Origin: Punica granatum
Lineage: Eukaryota > Streptophyta > Magnoliopsida > Myrtales > Lythraceae
DNA: 64,000 nucleotides
NCBI RefSeq assembly: GCF_007655135.1
Contig: NC_045132.1
Span: forward strand, 24,794,354 to 24,858,353
Reading direction: 5' to 3'
Shown: piece after piece, positions 21,520 through 33,627 of the stretch
Layout: each line of letters begins with the position of its first letter
Position numbering within the stretch: the stretch's first letter is position 1
Program-made: the position numbers and the translations under genes
The notes under the pieces: generated by a model
Told to the model about the DNA's origin: nothing
The model's input: the letters and a program-made list of their open reading frames with translations, nothing else
The model's database searches: none

Positions 21520-24500
21520 AAATATATATATATATATACACCGTCAATTATGCCATGCACGTTAGATTAATGGCGTGGACAGCAAGGAAGAAAAAAAGAC
21601 GGAAAATATAATCAAATTCATCGCAAAATGATTATAAATGTATTGTTAAAAATACTACGCGTGCCCATACATGGAATCTCCACATATATATACTAATGTA
21701 TACGCATGAGACAACTAGGAATATGTGCAGGCATTTCTTTTTTTGTTTTTTTTTACTAACCTGGGTGTTCCGATTTCGCTCGACTAATCTCCAAGGCTCT
21801 GAACCCACGGTCGCGCACAGAACGAGTAATCAAGTCAAAAGCGCTCCGGTGACTTCAAAGAATTTCAAATTTGAAATCGAATGGATAATTATATTTCTTT
21901 TTATCTCTAGACAAAACTCCTTGATATTACAGTCATTTCATATCTAACCTTCTTAAAAGGCTGACCAGCTAGTGATCTATCAGGAAAAAAAAATTTGTTG
22001 ACTTGTGAGCAGCTTGACCGTATACTCTCACATGATACCTACGATTTATGACTTTGGATACCTACGTACTCTTTCTAATAGTCTAACAATTATATATGTA
22101 TACATATCGTGTATATATATATAAATATGCAATAGCACGTGTTCAACAAGCTAGTCTGACTCAAGATTGACAATATGTAATTTTGCATATATATAGAGTG
22201 AGGACCACAACATCGGAAAAATTAACTCGTGAATAGTTGTACCAATCAATCAAGTCGGCATGTCACAACCATTCATATCATCATCGTTTGAGAATTCCTA
22301 ATTGAAAAAGTCCGTGAATTTACATTCACATTTTTTAAGCGTCATTTATCTTCACATCCAGCTATTTTGACGTACATGGTAAAGCGATTTGTGTGCGTAC
22401 CTTCTCCATGGATATAAGATTGAAAAGTCACGTACAAAATTAGAAGCTAAAAATCAATAAAGAAAATTAAATTGAAATTAGCTTATCTTGATGTCCATAT
22501 GAACTGAGTAAATATGAAATAGACTAGCTAGTTCTAAAAAAAAAGAAGACTAGATATAAATGTGCAATTTTTATATAAACTAGGTTGCTTATGATTAAAC
22601 TAGATCGGTTTAGCTAATCTTGATGTACCTGGATTATGGGTTAGGTTGAGGATTCCGCTCCAAATTTCTACTGCATCTATGTTGAAACGTTGAAGAAGAT
22701 CGAGAATTAGGAACTTGGTATAGGAAGGATTTCTACAATTATATTGTGCACCCACCGATGTGTTTTACACTTCCATTTTTCTTTTGGTTAGTTTCGATGA
22801 ATCTACCGATCTTCCTGATCTCATGATTACCTCTTGTGTATTTTCCTCTAGTATTCAACTTTTTTTTTTTGAATGAATGAAGAATTCTCATTACTGTTTT
22901 GAGAATTTTTTTTTTTTAAAAAAAGTTTGGGTTTAGCTAGAGGCTTTTCATTGCAAGTGACTAGCTAGTCATATGAACTGCAGAATATAAAATTATCATC
23001 GACTAAGACCCTCTTCCATTTGCTATTTAATTAATTGGAAAAATTGAAGTTAGAGAACATGACAAAAATGTACAATTTGGTTTATCCTTTCACTTGATAA
23101 GACCCAGTTTTTTTGTGAATTAAAAAGATGCCATGAGTAAACGTAACATTATTTATACGGTCCGATCCTTATTTTTTTTAAAATAAAATTTAAAATTCGA
23201 ATTTTGTGAATGGAAAAAATTAACGTTGGAAAATCTTTATCATTTAGTGAGTCGATACGTCTCGACTAGAATAGTAATCGAATAGTTTGAGTTTATTGAA
23301 TTTCCGAATATAAAAAAAAATGATGCATAGAGCTAAAAAAGTAAAAAAATGCGTACAATTAGTCAGGATGGGTGGGTCTCTGATCTTGATAATTAATTAA
23401 TTAATTAAAAAACAAATGTGTAATCATCAGCTGAAGAGCATCCAATTAGTTGACATAACGTGCTAAATCCCGTTGCCGTGTATATGTTTAAAGAATCGAT
23501 CTATCTTCGTCCACAACTGTTACAGTGTTTGTGTGGATAGCATGTTTTAAACAAATATTTTTGCTGCATGGGGGGGGGGGGGGGGTATCGATGCGGTGCC
23601 AGAGAATCATAAATCACGTGTTTCATTGAGATCTCAGCATTAGCGATAAATTTAATTATTATACATCATGAGCCTAAATATATTCAAAAGAATTAATTAT
23701 TAATTCTTTCTGAAATACTGCCAAAGTATTGGCGAGTTTCCCGAGTTATGCATGGATAGCTAAAAATGCTTCGCCAGCTGTCTTAGATTGACCGCAATTC
23801 ATTCCAAAAAAAAAAAAGGTGGTAAATATATGCTACTCGTGTTTATATATGTGTATGTACGTGTATGTATGTATATATATTACAGTACTGTTCTGTTCAC
23901 GGCCATTTATGTTATTATTTTGAAATATAAAAGGGGTCTACAATAAGCAGATACTGATCTTTTTCAATCACTTAGTTGGAAAGTCGAAATATAATAATAG
24001 ATAAATCAGAAATGATATATACTAACCCGAAACTTGACCGCGCTACTCCGCAAGATTAATCAAACTTTATTACTTTAGAAGGTCCCTTTTTTTCTAAGCG
24101 GTCCATTCATTATTTAAATATTTGTATCTATATGCGAAAACTATATGCGTATTTGTTTATATTCATTTTTGTTTGTTATACTAAAAATGAGTTAATTTAA
24201 TGATTTCAAAAGTTATTGGGCAGAAGATATACTGATCTAACATGATAAATGAGCACATTAGTCATTGGGAAGTATTAACAAAAAACTTTCAAAATTAACT
24301 TTAAAATAATACATTAAAATGTTATAAATTTAAATTTTTGACAACGTAAATAGCGGTGCTCGATTTCGAAATTAACTTTAGTAGGATGTACTTGAAAGGG
24401 AAGGAGAAAAATATATGAAAATTACAATCGAATATATTGAAAAGGATCAGATGGGCAAATGCAATCAAACATTTTTTTTTTTGTTCCTTTTATTTTCGGG

Positions 24501-24824
24501 AGTAAATTGCCTCACTGATTGAAAAAGTGGGGACCAGCACAGATAACAACTCTAAGCCAAGACAAAAACTGTCAACGATCGGTGCGTTGGAGTTCAACGA
24601 AACGAAGTACGAAGTTTTGTCATTATCGAAAAGGAAAAAAAAATACGAGGTTGTGTTCCTCAGCCGTGGGCCCCGTCGAGTACTTTCTTTTTCACATTTT
24701 TACCGATTTCTTTTGGTAACTTTCAATTTTTACGACGAAATTGACGATTTCGTCCCTGAAATATACACCGCAAGGCAAATTGGTCCCCGAAATATATTCT
24801 GTGTACTAATAATTAATTTGAACG
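21520..24824. other. Gene-free intergenic region upstream of PPR-A
   Basis: AT-rich and non-coding. From about 22980 to 24530 it aligns with unit B 42105-43815, including a family 2 SINE (23145-23325). It carries a 16-base G run at 23570-23585 where copy B has only six Gs. TA-rich runs at 21524-21538 and 23870-23880 are simple repeats. No gene seen. Confidence 0.7.
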
Positions 24825-25404
24825 TAGGGGTGATCGGTTTCGGTTACCCTGTATTTTTTATAATACCCGGACCCTACCCTGTAAGGGGCAGGTTCCAAGA
24901 TTTTGGAATCGGACCCTACCCTGTTGAATCATGGAACCGGAACCTACCCGAAACCTGTATTATACCACAGGTTCCGGGTACCCTGTTGGAACCTGTAAAT
25001 TTTTTCCTCTCGCTAAATAAAATCGAAAATATCACATACATAATCAGTAATCATGCCAAATAGATTATCAACAAAATTTAGATTAATCCACAACAATGAA
25101 ATAATAATATGTCTCATCAATCTATCGACAAAATTGAACATCCATAATACGATCTCACACAACAAAGTACCTATGTTCTGATTCATTAGAGAAGATAGTA
25201 ACTTTACTCTTTCCTCTTTTTTTTAAATAAATAATCGGTTCCGGATACCCTGTAGGTAGGAACCGAAACCGGAACCGATTTTCACAGGTTCCTAATTTTA
25301 ATACCCGGAACCTATCCTATTTTCAATACGAGCTACCCAGACCCTACCCGTTAGGGTAGGTTCCAACCGGTTCCGGGTATACCCGGTACCCGTGCACACC
25401 CCTA
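24825..25404. mobile_element. hAT-like non-autonomous element
   Basis: The ends TAGGGGTG and CACCCCTA are inverted repeats. The flanks TTTGAACG (24817-24824) and TCTGAACG (25405-25412) are an 8-bp duplication with one mismatch, as in the hAT superfamily. The interior repeats 'TACCCTGT' and 'GGTTCCGGGTA' words in both orientations. It sits in DNA that replaces the native promoter and start of PPR-A. An ORF running through it (24527-25063) is chance. Confidence 0.82.
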
Positions 25405-26048
25405 TCTGAACGTTGCAAATGTTTGAACCAATTGGTCCCTCCGTTCGAATAAATGCTGGTCCCTGACGGAGTTAGCCTCTCACGGCCGTTAACTAGCACA
25501 GTGAGGTCGTCCCTGACCTGTCAAACGCCGTTAAACGGCCAAACCTCTCTGCCACTCCTCGATTCCTGCAAATCCATTGACCATGTCTGGCAAGTCCATG
25601 CCCAGATGGTGTCGGGCCACATCCTCGGCCCCGTCTCGGCAAACAAGCTGCTGAAGCTCCTCATTGAGTCCAGCTTCGGGTCTTTGAGTTATGCCCAGCA
25701 AGTGTTCGATCGAATTCCGGGCCGAAACCGCGATGTCTTCCTGTACAATACGATGATCAAAGCCCAATCCTTGACGAACGGTTCGGCTAACAATTCTGTG
25801 CTGTTGTTCAGATCCATGCTGAGGGATTGCTCTTTCGGGCCGAATAGGTACACGTTCGTTCCTCTTCCGGGCGTGAGGGAAAGGTCTGGGAGTTTGTGAT
25901 GGGGAGCAAGTTCGGGCCCATGGGATTAAAGCTGGGTTGCAGGGTAATCTGTTTGTTACGAATGCATTGATTGGGATGTATGCGGACTGGGGATTGGTGG
26001 ATGAGGCCAGGCGGGTGTTTGATTGGAGTCCGAGTCGGGACATGTTCT

Positions 26049-26324
26049 TGTTAAGTTATGGAGCCTGAAGTACTGTGAATCCGGGTCGAGATCGGCGATC
26101 CAACCCATATTGTATTCGGCCCATTGGGGATGTAATTAGGGTTTGTTCCCTTTAAAACAGCAGTTTATATCTCTTGTAACCCTAACTCAAAATAGTGGAT
26201 ATACCTGGCTTGGCGGCGCCCCCATACGTAGTCAGAATTACTGACGAACTGGGTAATCAATTCCGTGTGTCACTTTTGCTTTTTCGTTCATATTGTCTTC
26301 TACTATCGTACATCAGTCGCAACA
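26049..26324. mobile_element. Solo LTR inside PPR-A exon 1
   Basis: A 276-bp insertion begins TGTTAAG and ends CGCAACA, with inverted TGTT...AACA tips. It is flanked by GTTCT on both sides (26044-26048 and 26325-26329), the usual 5-bp duplication of LTR retrotransposons. PPR-B has a single GTTCT here. No internal region is left, so this is what remains after recombination between two LTRs. Confidence 0.9.
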
Positions 26325-27372
26325 GTTCTCATGGAATATAATGGCTAGCGGGTACGTCCGGTCAGGGAAGTTGGATGAAGCTAAGGAGTTCTTTGAGCGA
26401 ATGCCGGAACGAGACTTTGTTTCGTGGAGCAGTGTGATTTCCGGTTACGTTCAGGTGAGAGAAAACTCTTGCCATAAACAACAGCATAATTGCTCTTAGC
26501 AACTGTTAGATATGCAAAATAATAATGTTCACAGGGTGAATAATGGTCCCCGTGAAGTGTAAGCTAGCGTTACATTAATTGAATCGAATTGAATGATGTA
26601 GGATATTTCAAAGGTCTGAGATTATAGTAATAAAACTTGTGCTTCAGCATAATCTTTTACGAGTCGCGAATACCATCTTAAATTACAAACTCAAACTGTA
26701 GCATGCTTCAACATTTAAATGTGGAAAATTTTTTCTCTGATGTAACCTTTTGATATCTCAGGCGGGTTGTTTCTTGGAGGCCCTGGACCTATTCCATGAG
26801 ATGCTGCAGAGTGGGGCCAAACCTAATCAATTCACGCTGGTTAGCGCTCTTTCAGCCTGTGCCAACCTAGTGGCATTATTAGACCAGGGAAGATGGATCC
26901 ATGTTTTCATTGGCAAGAACGAGATTAAGATGAACGAATGGCTCCTTGCTAGTCTGATTGACATGTATGCAAAATGTGGGGAAGTAGAATTTGCGTCCAA
27001 TGTTTTCTCCAGTGCACGTGGTCTGAGGGGGAAGGTATGGCCTTGGAATGCCATGATTGGTGGGTTTGCGATGCACGGGAAGTGTGAGGAAGCTATTGAA
27101 ACATTCAAGCAGATACGGAGGTCGAAAAGGTTTGTCCGAACAAAGTCACATTTGTCTCATTGCTAAATGCTTGCAGCCACGGGAACATGGTCAATGAGGG
27201 GAGACGATATTTCAGAATGATGGAAAGTGCTTATGGCATCAAGCCCGAGATTGAGCATTATGGGTGTATGGTAGATTTACTTGGTCGTGCAGGGCTTTTA
27301 GACGAAGCTGAGGATATAATCTCAAGCTTGCAGATCACTCCTGATGCGGCGGTATGGGGTGCCTTGCTTGGA

Positions 27373-29683
27373 TGATGCGAACCTCATGAATGATTGTGAA
27401 ACTCGACGACCAACTTGAATTGATTCCTAGATTGCCAAACACAGATTTAGATGAAAATGATATATTGACTCGTTGTTTATGGAGAAACAAGAACCAACAA
27501 TATCAAGACAATGATTATTGACCTATTGTTTATGAAGAAACAAGAACCGATAATATCAAATTGTGCCGAATATTTACAAGCTGTCACACTTGTTCGTTCA
27601 AAGGTGTTCAATGAAGAACAAAGGAGAAAATCTCACCAAAAATACCAGAGTAGTCTCCATGTGATCAGCTACTCAGCCTCCTTTATATAAGCCTAGGAGA
27701 AACTGGAAACTAATAAACTTGACAACTGGAATAACCTTAGTTTCCTAAAGTCAGAAATAACAGATGAAACTAAATAAAGGCTATCTAGAATAGTTGGCAG
27801 TCTTTTATTCCATCTTCAGCAATTCTCGACTTCCCTTATGCGTCTACTCCAATTTTGGGTGGGCTATCGACTATCTCATGGCAAGTCAGTTGAATAAAGC
27901 CATTTGGAAACTCAATTGAATTAGACTCCTCTTGGCCCAAAAAGCCCATCAACAAGCTCTCCATAGTTTGTTGGATTTGTCTGGCTTTCGCCTGAGTGAT
28001 TGGCCCACTCGAAACATGCAAGCCTCTAAGATCTTATGCATCAGCTCCCTATTCACGAGAGCGACTTCTAAGCTCGTGTGCATTGGCCTCATTGTCATGC
28101 CCGCGATCCTCATCATTCCCCCGCTCTTCAAAAGGATTCGTCCTCGAATCGAGACCTACATCAATCGGAGAAATATCAGAAACATTAAAAGTTGGGCTAA
28201 CATTATACTCACATGGTAAATCTATTATTGTAAGCATTATCATTTATCTTGGCTATGACTTGGAATGGTCCAATTCTTCATAGACTCAATTTGGATTTTC
28301 GGTGGTTTGGAAATCTTTCCTTCCTCATATGAATCCACACCCAATCTCCTAGTTCAAAAGTCACTTTCTTCCGTCCCTTGTTGGCACGTTCAACATATTG
28401 TTCATTCTTCTTCAAGATATGTTGCCTCGCTTCTTCATGAATCATTTTCACCATATCTGCCTTTTTCTTTCCGTCAAGACTAGAAATCTCACTCATCGAC
28501 AAATGGATTAGATTCAAAGTTATTAATGGATTAAAACCATACATAATCTGAAATGGTGAGAAGTTAGAAGAAGAATGCATTGTATGATTATAGGCAAATT
28601 CAATAAACGGTATGCAATCTTCCCAAGACTTCAAATTCCTTTTATGACAGTGCGAAGAAGAGTGGATAACGTCCTATTAACCACCTCGGTTTCCCCATCC
28701 GTTTGGGAATGCCAAGTAGTTGAAAACAACAATTTAGTTCCTAACTTTCCCCACAAGACGCGCCAAAAATGACTCAAGAACTTAGCATCTTAATCACTAA
28801 CTATGGTCTTAGGTATCCCATGCAATCGCACTACCTCCCTAAAGAACAAATTAGCAATATGTGTGGCATCATCAGTTTTGCTGCATGGAATAAAATGAGC
28901 TATCTTAGAAAATCGATCTACAACTACAAAAATGGAATCTCATCCTTTACTAGACCTAGGCAATCCTATGATGAAATTCATGGATATATCAGTCCAAGGC
29001 TCATTAGGAACAGGTAAAGGCATATACATTACATGTGGTTTGACTGTTGATTTCGCCTTCTTACAAGTAACACATTTAGAGCAAATTCTCTCCACATCTC
29101 TCTTCATATGTGACCAAAAGAAATGTTCTCTCAAAATATCCAAAGTCTTAACTACCCCGAAATGACCCATGAGACCTCCCCCATGCGACTCAAGCACAAA
29201 TAATTCACGCATAGAAGAATTAGGAATGCATAGCTTATTCGCCCTAAATAAGAATTCGTCATGCTTATAGAACTTACCGAATGTACTCTTTTCACATGCA
29301 CTATAAATAGCACCAAAGTCAGAAATAACAGAGGAAATTAAATAAATGCTATCTAGAATAGTTGGCAATTTTTTATTCCATCTTCAGCATCTCTCGACTT
29401 TCCTCATGCGTTTACTCCAATTTTAGGTGGGCTATCGACTATTTCATGGCAAGTCAGTTGAATAAAGCATTTTGGAGGCCCAATTGAATTAGACTCCCCT
29501 TGGCCTAAAAAGCCCATCAACAAGCTCTCCATAACTTGTTGGATTTGTCTGGCTTTCGCCTGTGTGATTGGCCCATTCGGAACATGCAAGTCTCTAAGAT
29601 CTTGTGCATCAGCTCCCTCTTTATGCATCCAACTTTCAAGCTCGTGTGTATCAGCCTCATTGTCATGCCCGCTATCCTCATCA
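27373..29683 (-). mobile_element. Internally deleted Ty3/gypsy retrotransposon in PPR-A
   Basis: Flanked by TTGGA (27368-27372 and 29684-29688) with TGATG...CATCA tips. On the minus strand the 5' LTR is partial (29683 to about 29318), followed directly by an integrase-like region (29317 to about 28120) with the zinc-binding His-Cys arrangement (HFFWSHM ... CSKCVTCKKAK), then decayed core and chromodomain-side sequence. A purine-rich tract precedes the full 3' LTR (28115-27373). gag, protease, reverse transcriptase and RNase H are missing, and stops and frameshifts interrupt what is left. It cannot move on its own. Confidence 0.9.
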
Positions 29684-30188
29684 TTGGAGCCTGTAGAATC
29701 CATGAAGATGTTGAGCGGGCAGAAAGGATCGGGAAAATCATTAAAGAATTGGACCCAAACCACATAGGTTGTCGAGCTTTGCTATCTAATGTGTACTCTG
29801 CTTCTGGGAGATGGAAGGAAGCCAGAACTTTAAGGGAGAAGGTCGAATCAATCGGGAGGACAAAAACACCAGGTTGCAGCTCGATTGAATTGAATGGTGC
29901 GTTCCATTAGTTCCTCGTGGGTGATCGCTCCCATCCTCAGACCAAGCAGATTTATTTGCTCTTGGACGAGATGGGAACAAAGTTGAAGACTGTAGGATAT
30001 GTTCCTGAAGTCAGTGAAGTGTTGCTTGATATAGATGATGAGGAAGATAAGAAAACAGCTCTATCGAGACAAAGTGAGAAGCTGGCCGTTGCTTATGGAA
30101 TAATGAATACCCCACCAGGAGCTACAATTCGTATCGTGAAGAATTTGAGAGTTTGTGGAGATTGCCATCAAGCCACGAAGTTCATATC

Positions 30189-32008
30189 TAACCGTTACAG
30201 ACCCGTTGATTTGCGCACGAATATCGGAACTACGACCTTCTATACCTGTTGATTCTACGAATACCAGGAAATAGGCATCAAACTCGAATCGATCCGAGAT
30301 TGGACAAAGCACGAAAACTCTGAATTTTATTGATAATCCAAAAGACGACTCTCCTTGCCCTAGGGCTTACAACGTTTAATTAGAGAAACGAGAATAAATC
30401 GAAAGAAACAAAATATCTTTAAAGATAAACTATCTCCTAAAATATCGAAATATTCTTAAAGATAAACTATTTCCTAAAATAGCAAAAAACACCCTAATTA
30501 ACATAAATTGTTCGTTTGAGACCCTAAGCGATGGAATTCGCCTAAAATATCGAAATTTCACTGCCATAGGGCGTGAGTTTTGCTCCGGAGGCCGTTTTCC
30601 TTGAGACAAGGTCGTCAAAACCTATTTTTCTCGAGATATCGATTTTGTCACATCTTCCGCCGCATCATTTTCCCCTGGATGGAGAGAATTCGCTCTCGAA
30701 TTGTCATCGTCCGAATTGCCACCTTTTTTTTTTTGTAGTCCCATAGAGTCTCCTTGTGGGCATGCACAAGGTCCTGAAACTCCGTGCTCGAGGCAAGGAG
30801 ATGATCAAAAGGGGCTGCTTGCAAGATTTTCCCATCCGACATCAGCAGGACAGAATCGAAAGCTGGTAGGAAGTTGACTTGATGAGTCACCAAAAAGACT
30901 GTCTTATCTGAGAGTGCTCCCATGACATAATCATTAAAAAGGCTTGATGTTGTATGTGCATCAACTGCACTGAATGGATCATCCAGGAGATATATATTGG
31001 CATCTTGATAAAGAGCACGGGCAAGCCGAATCCTCTGCTTCTGTCCGCCGTTGAGATTCACCCCTCTTTCTCCTATTTCAGTGTGATCTCCATAAGGAAG
31101 CAAATCGAGGTCTTTTACTAAGGAGCAGCTCTCAAGAGTACGTCGGTATCTCTCAGTTTCAACTGTCACAATCTCCTCCTCCTCATCGAACTCGGGCTCT
31201 CCATCGCCTCCTGCTACAAAAAATGCGTCATTAAACGGATCCTCTTCGGAAAACAAAGTCTCGTCTGTGTCCCCTTCAGAGTATGAATCATACTCGACTT
31301 CCTCTCGATCAGGGTCAGAATTCGGATTAGGGTTTCTCCGATTCTGATTCTCCATAAATGCAGCCATCTGCTGTGTTAGCTGCTCCATCATACGATCCAT
31401 CATCTGCTCCAGATGTCACAGATTGTCACGGTCATGAACATCTTCCACACGATCCCTCCTCCTGGGCAGCATCGCTGATCTAAGATCAACCGTAGGCTCT
31501 GATACCAACTGATGCAGCGTACAACGCGAATAATCATCACAGACCCGTTGATTCGCGCACGAATACCGGAACTACGACCTTCTATACCTGTTGATTCTAC
31601 GAATACCAGGAAATATGCATCAAACTCGAATCAATCCGAGATTGGACAAAGCACGAAAGCTCTGAATTTTATTGATAATCCAAAAGACGACTCTCCTTGC
31701 CTAAGGGCTTACAACGTTTAATTAGAGAAACGAGAATAAATCGAAAGAAACAAAATATCCTTAAAGATAAACTATCTTCTAAAATATCGAAATATTCTTA
31801 AAGATAAATTATTTCCTAAAATAGCAAAAAACGCCCTAATTAACATAAATTGCCTGTTTGAAGCCCTAAGCGATGAAATTCGCCTAAAATATCGAAATTT
31901 CACTGCCATAGGGCGTGAGTTTTGCTCCGGAGGCCGTTTTCCTTGAGACAAGATCGTCAAACCTATTTTTCTCGAGATATCGATTTTGCCACGTATTCCG
32001 CCGCATCA
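30189..32008 (-). mobile_element. Non-autonomous LTR retrotransposon carrying an ABCC gene piece
   Basis: Two LTR copies in direct orientation (31510-32008 is the 5' LTR on the minus strand; 30189-30667 is the 3' LTR with a damaged end) flank an 840-bp interior. The duplication ATATC (30184-30188 and 32009-32013) bounds it, and PPR-B has the empty site. Just inside the 5' LTR is TGGTATCAGAGCC (about 31497-31509 on the minus strand), the primer-binding site for initiator Met tRNA. A purine tract (TCCAGGGGAAAA) precedes the 3' LTR. No integrase or polymerase is encoded. Its only long ORF is the chimera at 30648-31403. Confidence 0.9.
30648..31403 (-). CDS. Chimeric ORF: retroelement leader fused to ABCC nucleotide-binding domain fragment
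   Basis: A 251-codon ORF inside the LTR element. Residues 1-75 are acidic and Gln/Asn-rich ([17 protein letters not shown] at the start), like the N-terminus of plant gag-type leaders. Residues from about 85 to 215 match the first nucleotide-binding domain of plant ABCC (MRP) transporters after Walker A: signature [15 protein letters not shown] (usual LSGGQ), Walker [16 protein letters not shown], and the switch His in VTHQ. There is no Walker A and no membrane span, so transport or ATPase activity is not expected. The ABCC part runs without introns, so it probably came from processed RNA captured during reverse transcription. The last 20 residues read into the PPT/3' LTR. Confidence 0.85.
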   Translation of the reverse strand: MMDRMMEQLTQQMAAFMENQNRRNPNPNSDPDREEVEYDSYSEGDTDETLFSEEDPFNDAFFVAGGDGEPEFDEEEEIVTVETERYRRTLESCSLVKDLDLLPYGDHTEIGERGVNLNGGQKQRIRLARALYQDANIYLLDDPFSAVDAHTTSSLFNDYVMGALSDKTVFLVTHQVNFLPAFDSVLLMSDGKILQAAPFDHLLASSTEFQDLVHAHKETLWDYKKKKVAIRTMTIRERILSIQGKMMRRKM

Positions 32009-32104
32009 ATATCCAAGGTTTATTCTCGAGAGATAATCGTCAGAGACAGGATCAGGTTTCATCATATCAAAGATGGAGTCTGTTCATGTAAGGATTATTG
32101 GTAG

Positions 32105-33627
32105 GAAAGCAAACGGAATCGGGTGAACATCGATATGAATTGCAGGAATTCTTCAACCCTCGTAAGTCTAATGGCTCTGCTCCTCCAAAGGCCTTTCTGA
32201 TTTAATTTCATCAATATCCTGTCATAACTGACACTTTTTGCAAGCAATTGGGCTCATGTCAGTTGTTTGGAAACTCTCTCTAGCACGTCCCGTTTGGAGG
32301 ATGCCTACCATTTTCAGAGCAGTGACTAGGTGACGGTGGGGTCAACCATTTGCTACGCACGAGAAGTCATTCGTGTTCCAAGAGCATGAGTGTTGTCTTC
32401 ATATCAATCTTCACTCCGCTGATCTGCTTAATGATGCTCAATAAAATTTTGTAACCGTTCACACGACTCTGCAGGTGAATTCTTCTTGTTTGTATTTTTC
32501 TCTTTTCTTAAGATTGCTATGGCTAATATCCTGAAGACAAGGATATTGCCTAAGTGTGTGATGGTTGTTGATTACCAGAGATAAGAAGTCTACATTGCTG
32601 TAGCTGATGATGATGATTCATTGCTGCGTATGTAGGATATGCGCCAGTGCTTCATTCACTGGATCATGAATTGCAGGGAGGCCGCCTGTCAGTGCCACCC
32701 TGGATAAGAGACGCATGAGAGAGCAGATTCACATGGTAAGGGACTGGACACCGACCAAGATCCGCCTGCGTTCTCACCCTCATGAGCCACCGAAGCCTGC
32801 CATGGGTAGTAGCAAGGAGTTGCGCCGTTGGTGGAGATAACCCAACCGGGCCCAGTGATGAGGCATGCATAGCTTATTGTCGCGACAAGACGTGATCCTG
32901 TAGCAGAAATAGAGAGGAAGATATCACAAAGATTACAAAAGGATATTCCCCTTGATGAATTCCGTAGTTATTATTTACTAAAGTACTAAATATTGATATC
33001 GCCAGAATATCCAGAGCCCACTCACTTCTGGAAATCGACTCCATATAGACAGCCAATATCCGTCTCTATCAGCCTATGGAGTCCAAAATTTCCCTCTTTC
33101 AATTCCATCTATAAAAATCACGTTGCAAATTGTAAGATGGAATTTGCCGTCTCGCCTAGGGTAAAGACGGAAACTTGAGACAGCAAATTCTGACTCTATA
33201 CATCATATGGAATTTTCCATCTTTACTTCCGTCTCTTAAATTAAGACAAACTTTTCCGTCATAATGTAGGCTATCTCAACTATTGAGACGGATATTGAGA
33301 AGAAACTATCCATCTCTCAAGAAGAGATGTAATATTTAAAGGCTATTATAAGTATTATGTTAATATTAAATTCACTTAGAAATTAAAAGTGATGGTAAAG
33401 AATTTATTTATTAAAGTTCATAAAATGAATGAAATATTCCCTACCCTCTTTAATGCATCAAATTAAATGCACTTAAAATAGAAAAAAGAAATACAAGTAA
33501 ATTAATCTAATAAATTTCAATTCCTCAAGCTTAAATATATTCTTGAAATCAAATTCAATTTTTTAGTTTTAAAAAATTCAAATATTTTTCAAAAATTTCC
33601 ACACAAGTTATTTTAATTACAATATTG
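32105..33627. other. PPR-A 3' flank and unit A/B junction
   Basis: 32105-33006 is the 3' flank of PPR-A and aligns with 48112-49043 after PPR-B. Similarity stops at GATATCGCCAGA, which marks the right edge of the duplicated unit. 33007-33325 is a junction segment with repeated CCGTCTC/GAGACGG words, reminiscent of subterminal repeats of CACTA transposons, though no ends were found. From about 33326 the AT-rich array of unit B begins. No gene seen. Confidence 0.7.

Larger units (their letters stand above)
14560..22975. other. Copy A-specific 8.4-kb intergenic block
   Basis: Unit B joins directly from the equivalent of 14580 (at about 42080) to the equivalent of 22980 (at about 42105), so this block is either an insertion in A or, more likely given its mixed old repeats, a deletion in B. 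It contains family 1 SINE copies (14827-14960, 15183-15305, 16205-16345), a family 2 SINE (18965-19125), a 70-bp tandem duplication, a GC-rich tract and the Mutator-like element 19803-21519. No convincing gene is present. The longest non-element ORF (16563-16805) resembles nothing I know. Confidence 0.75.
25525..32104 (+). pseudogene. PPR-DYW gene copy A, broken by three LTR elements
   Basis: Nearly the whole of PPR-B can be followed in pieces: 25525-26048, 26330-26454, intron 26455-26761, 26762-27372, 29689-30188, 32014-32104. Damage: the start codon and promoter side are replaced by repeat DNA; a 2-base deletion near 25868 shifts the frame; a solo LTR sits at 26049-26324; a 2-base insertion near 27115 shifts the frame again; a deleted Ty3/gypsy element occupies 27373-29683; and an ABCC-carrying LTR element occupies 30189-32008. 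Even ignoring these, the HSE zinc motif of the DYW deaminase has become QSE (near 30070). The intron at the same place as in PPR-B shows both descend from one gene by DNA duplication. No function is expected. Confidence 0.95.
428..33006. repeat. Tandem segmental duplication, unit A
   Basis: Contains, in order, the AT-rich array, LOX-A and PPR-A. It aligns in the same order and orientation with unit B, with blocks such as 5172-14580 against 34866-42080, 22980-24530 against 42105-43815 and 25525-33006 against 45950-49043. Unit A is longer because of insertions (solo LTR, two LTR elements, MITEs, a SINE) and of the 8.4-kb block missing from B. The left edge is uncertain because it falls in repeats. 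Confidence 0.88.

Noticed and set aside
24527..25063. 178-codon ORF upstream of PPR-A
   Set aside because: It runs into the hAT-like element and spans its terminus, so it is a chance frame.
30648..31403. A working ABC transporter gene
   Set aside because: It lacks Walker A and all membrane spans and lies between LTRs; it is a captured fragment.
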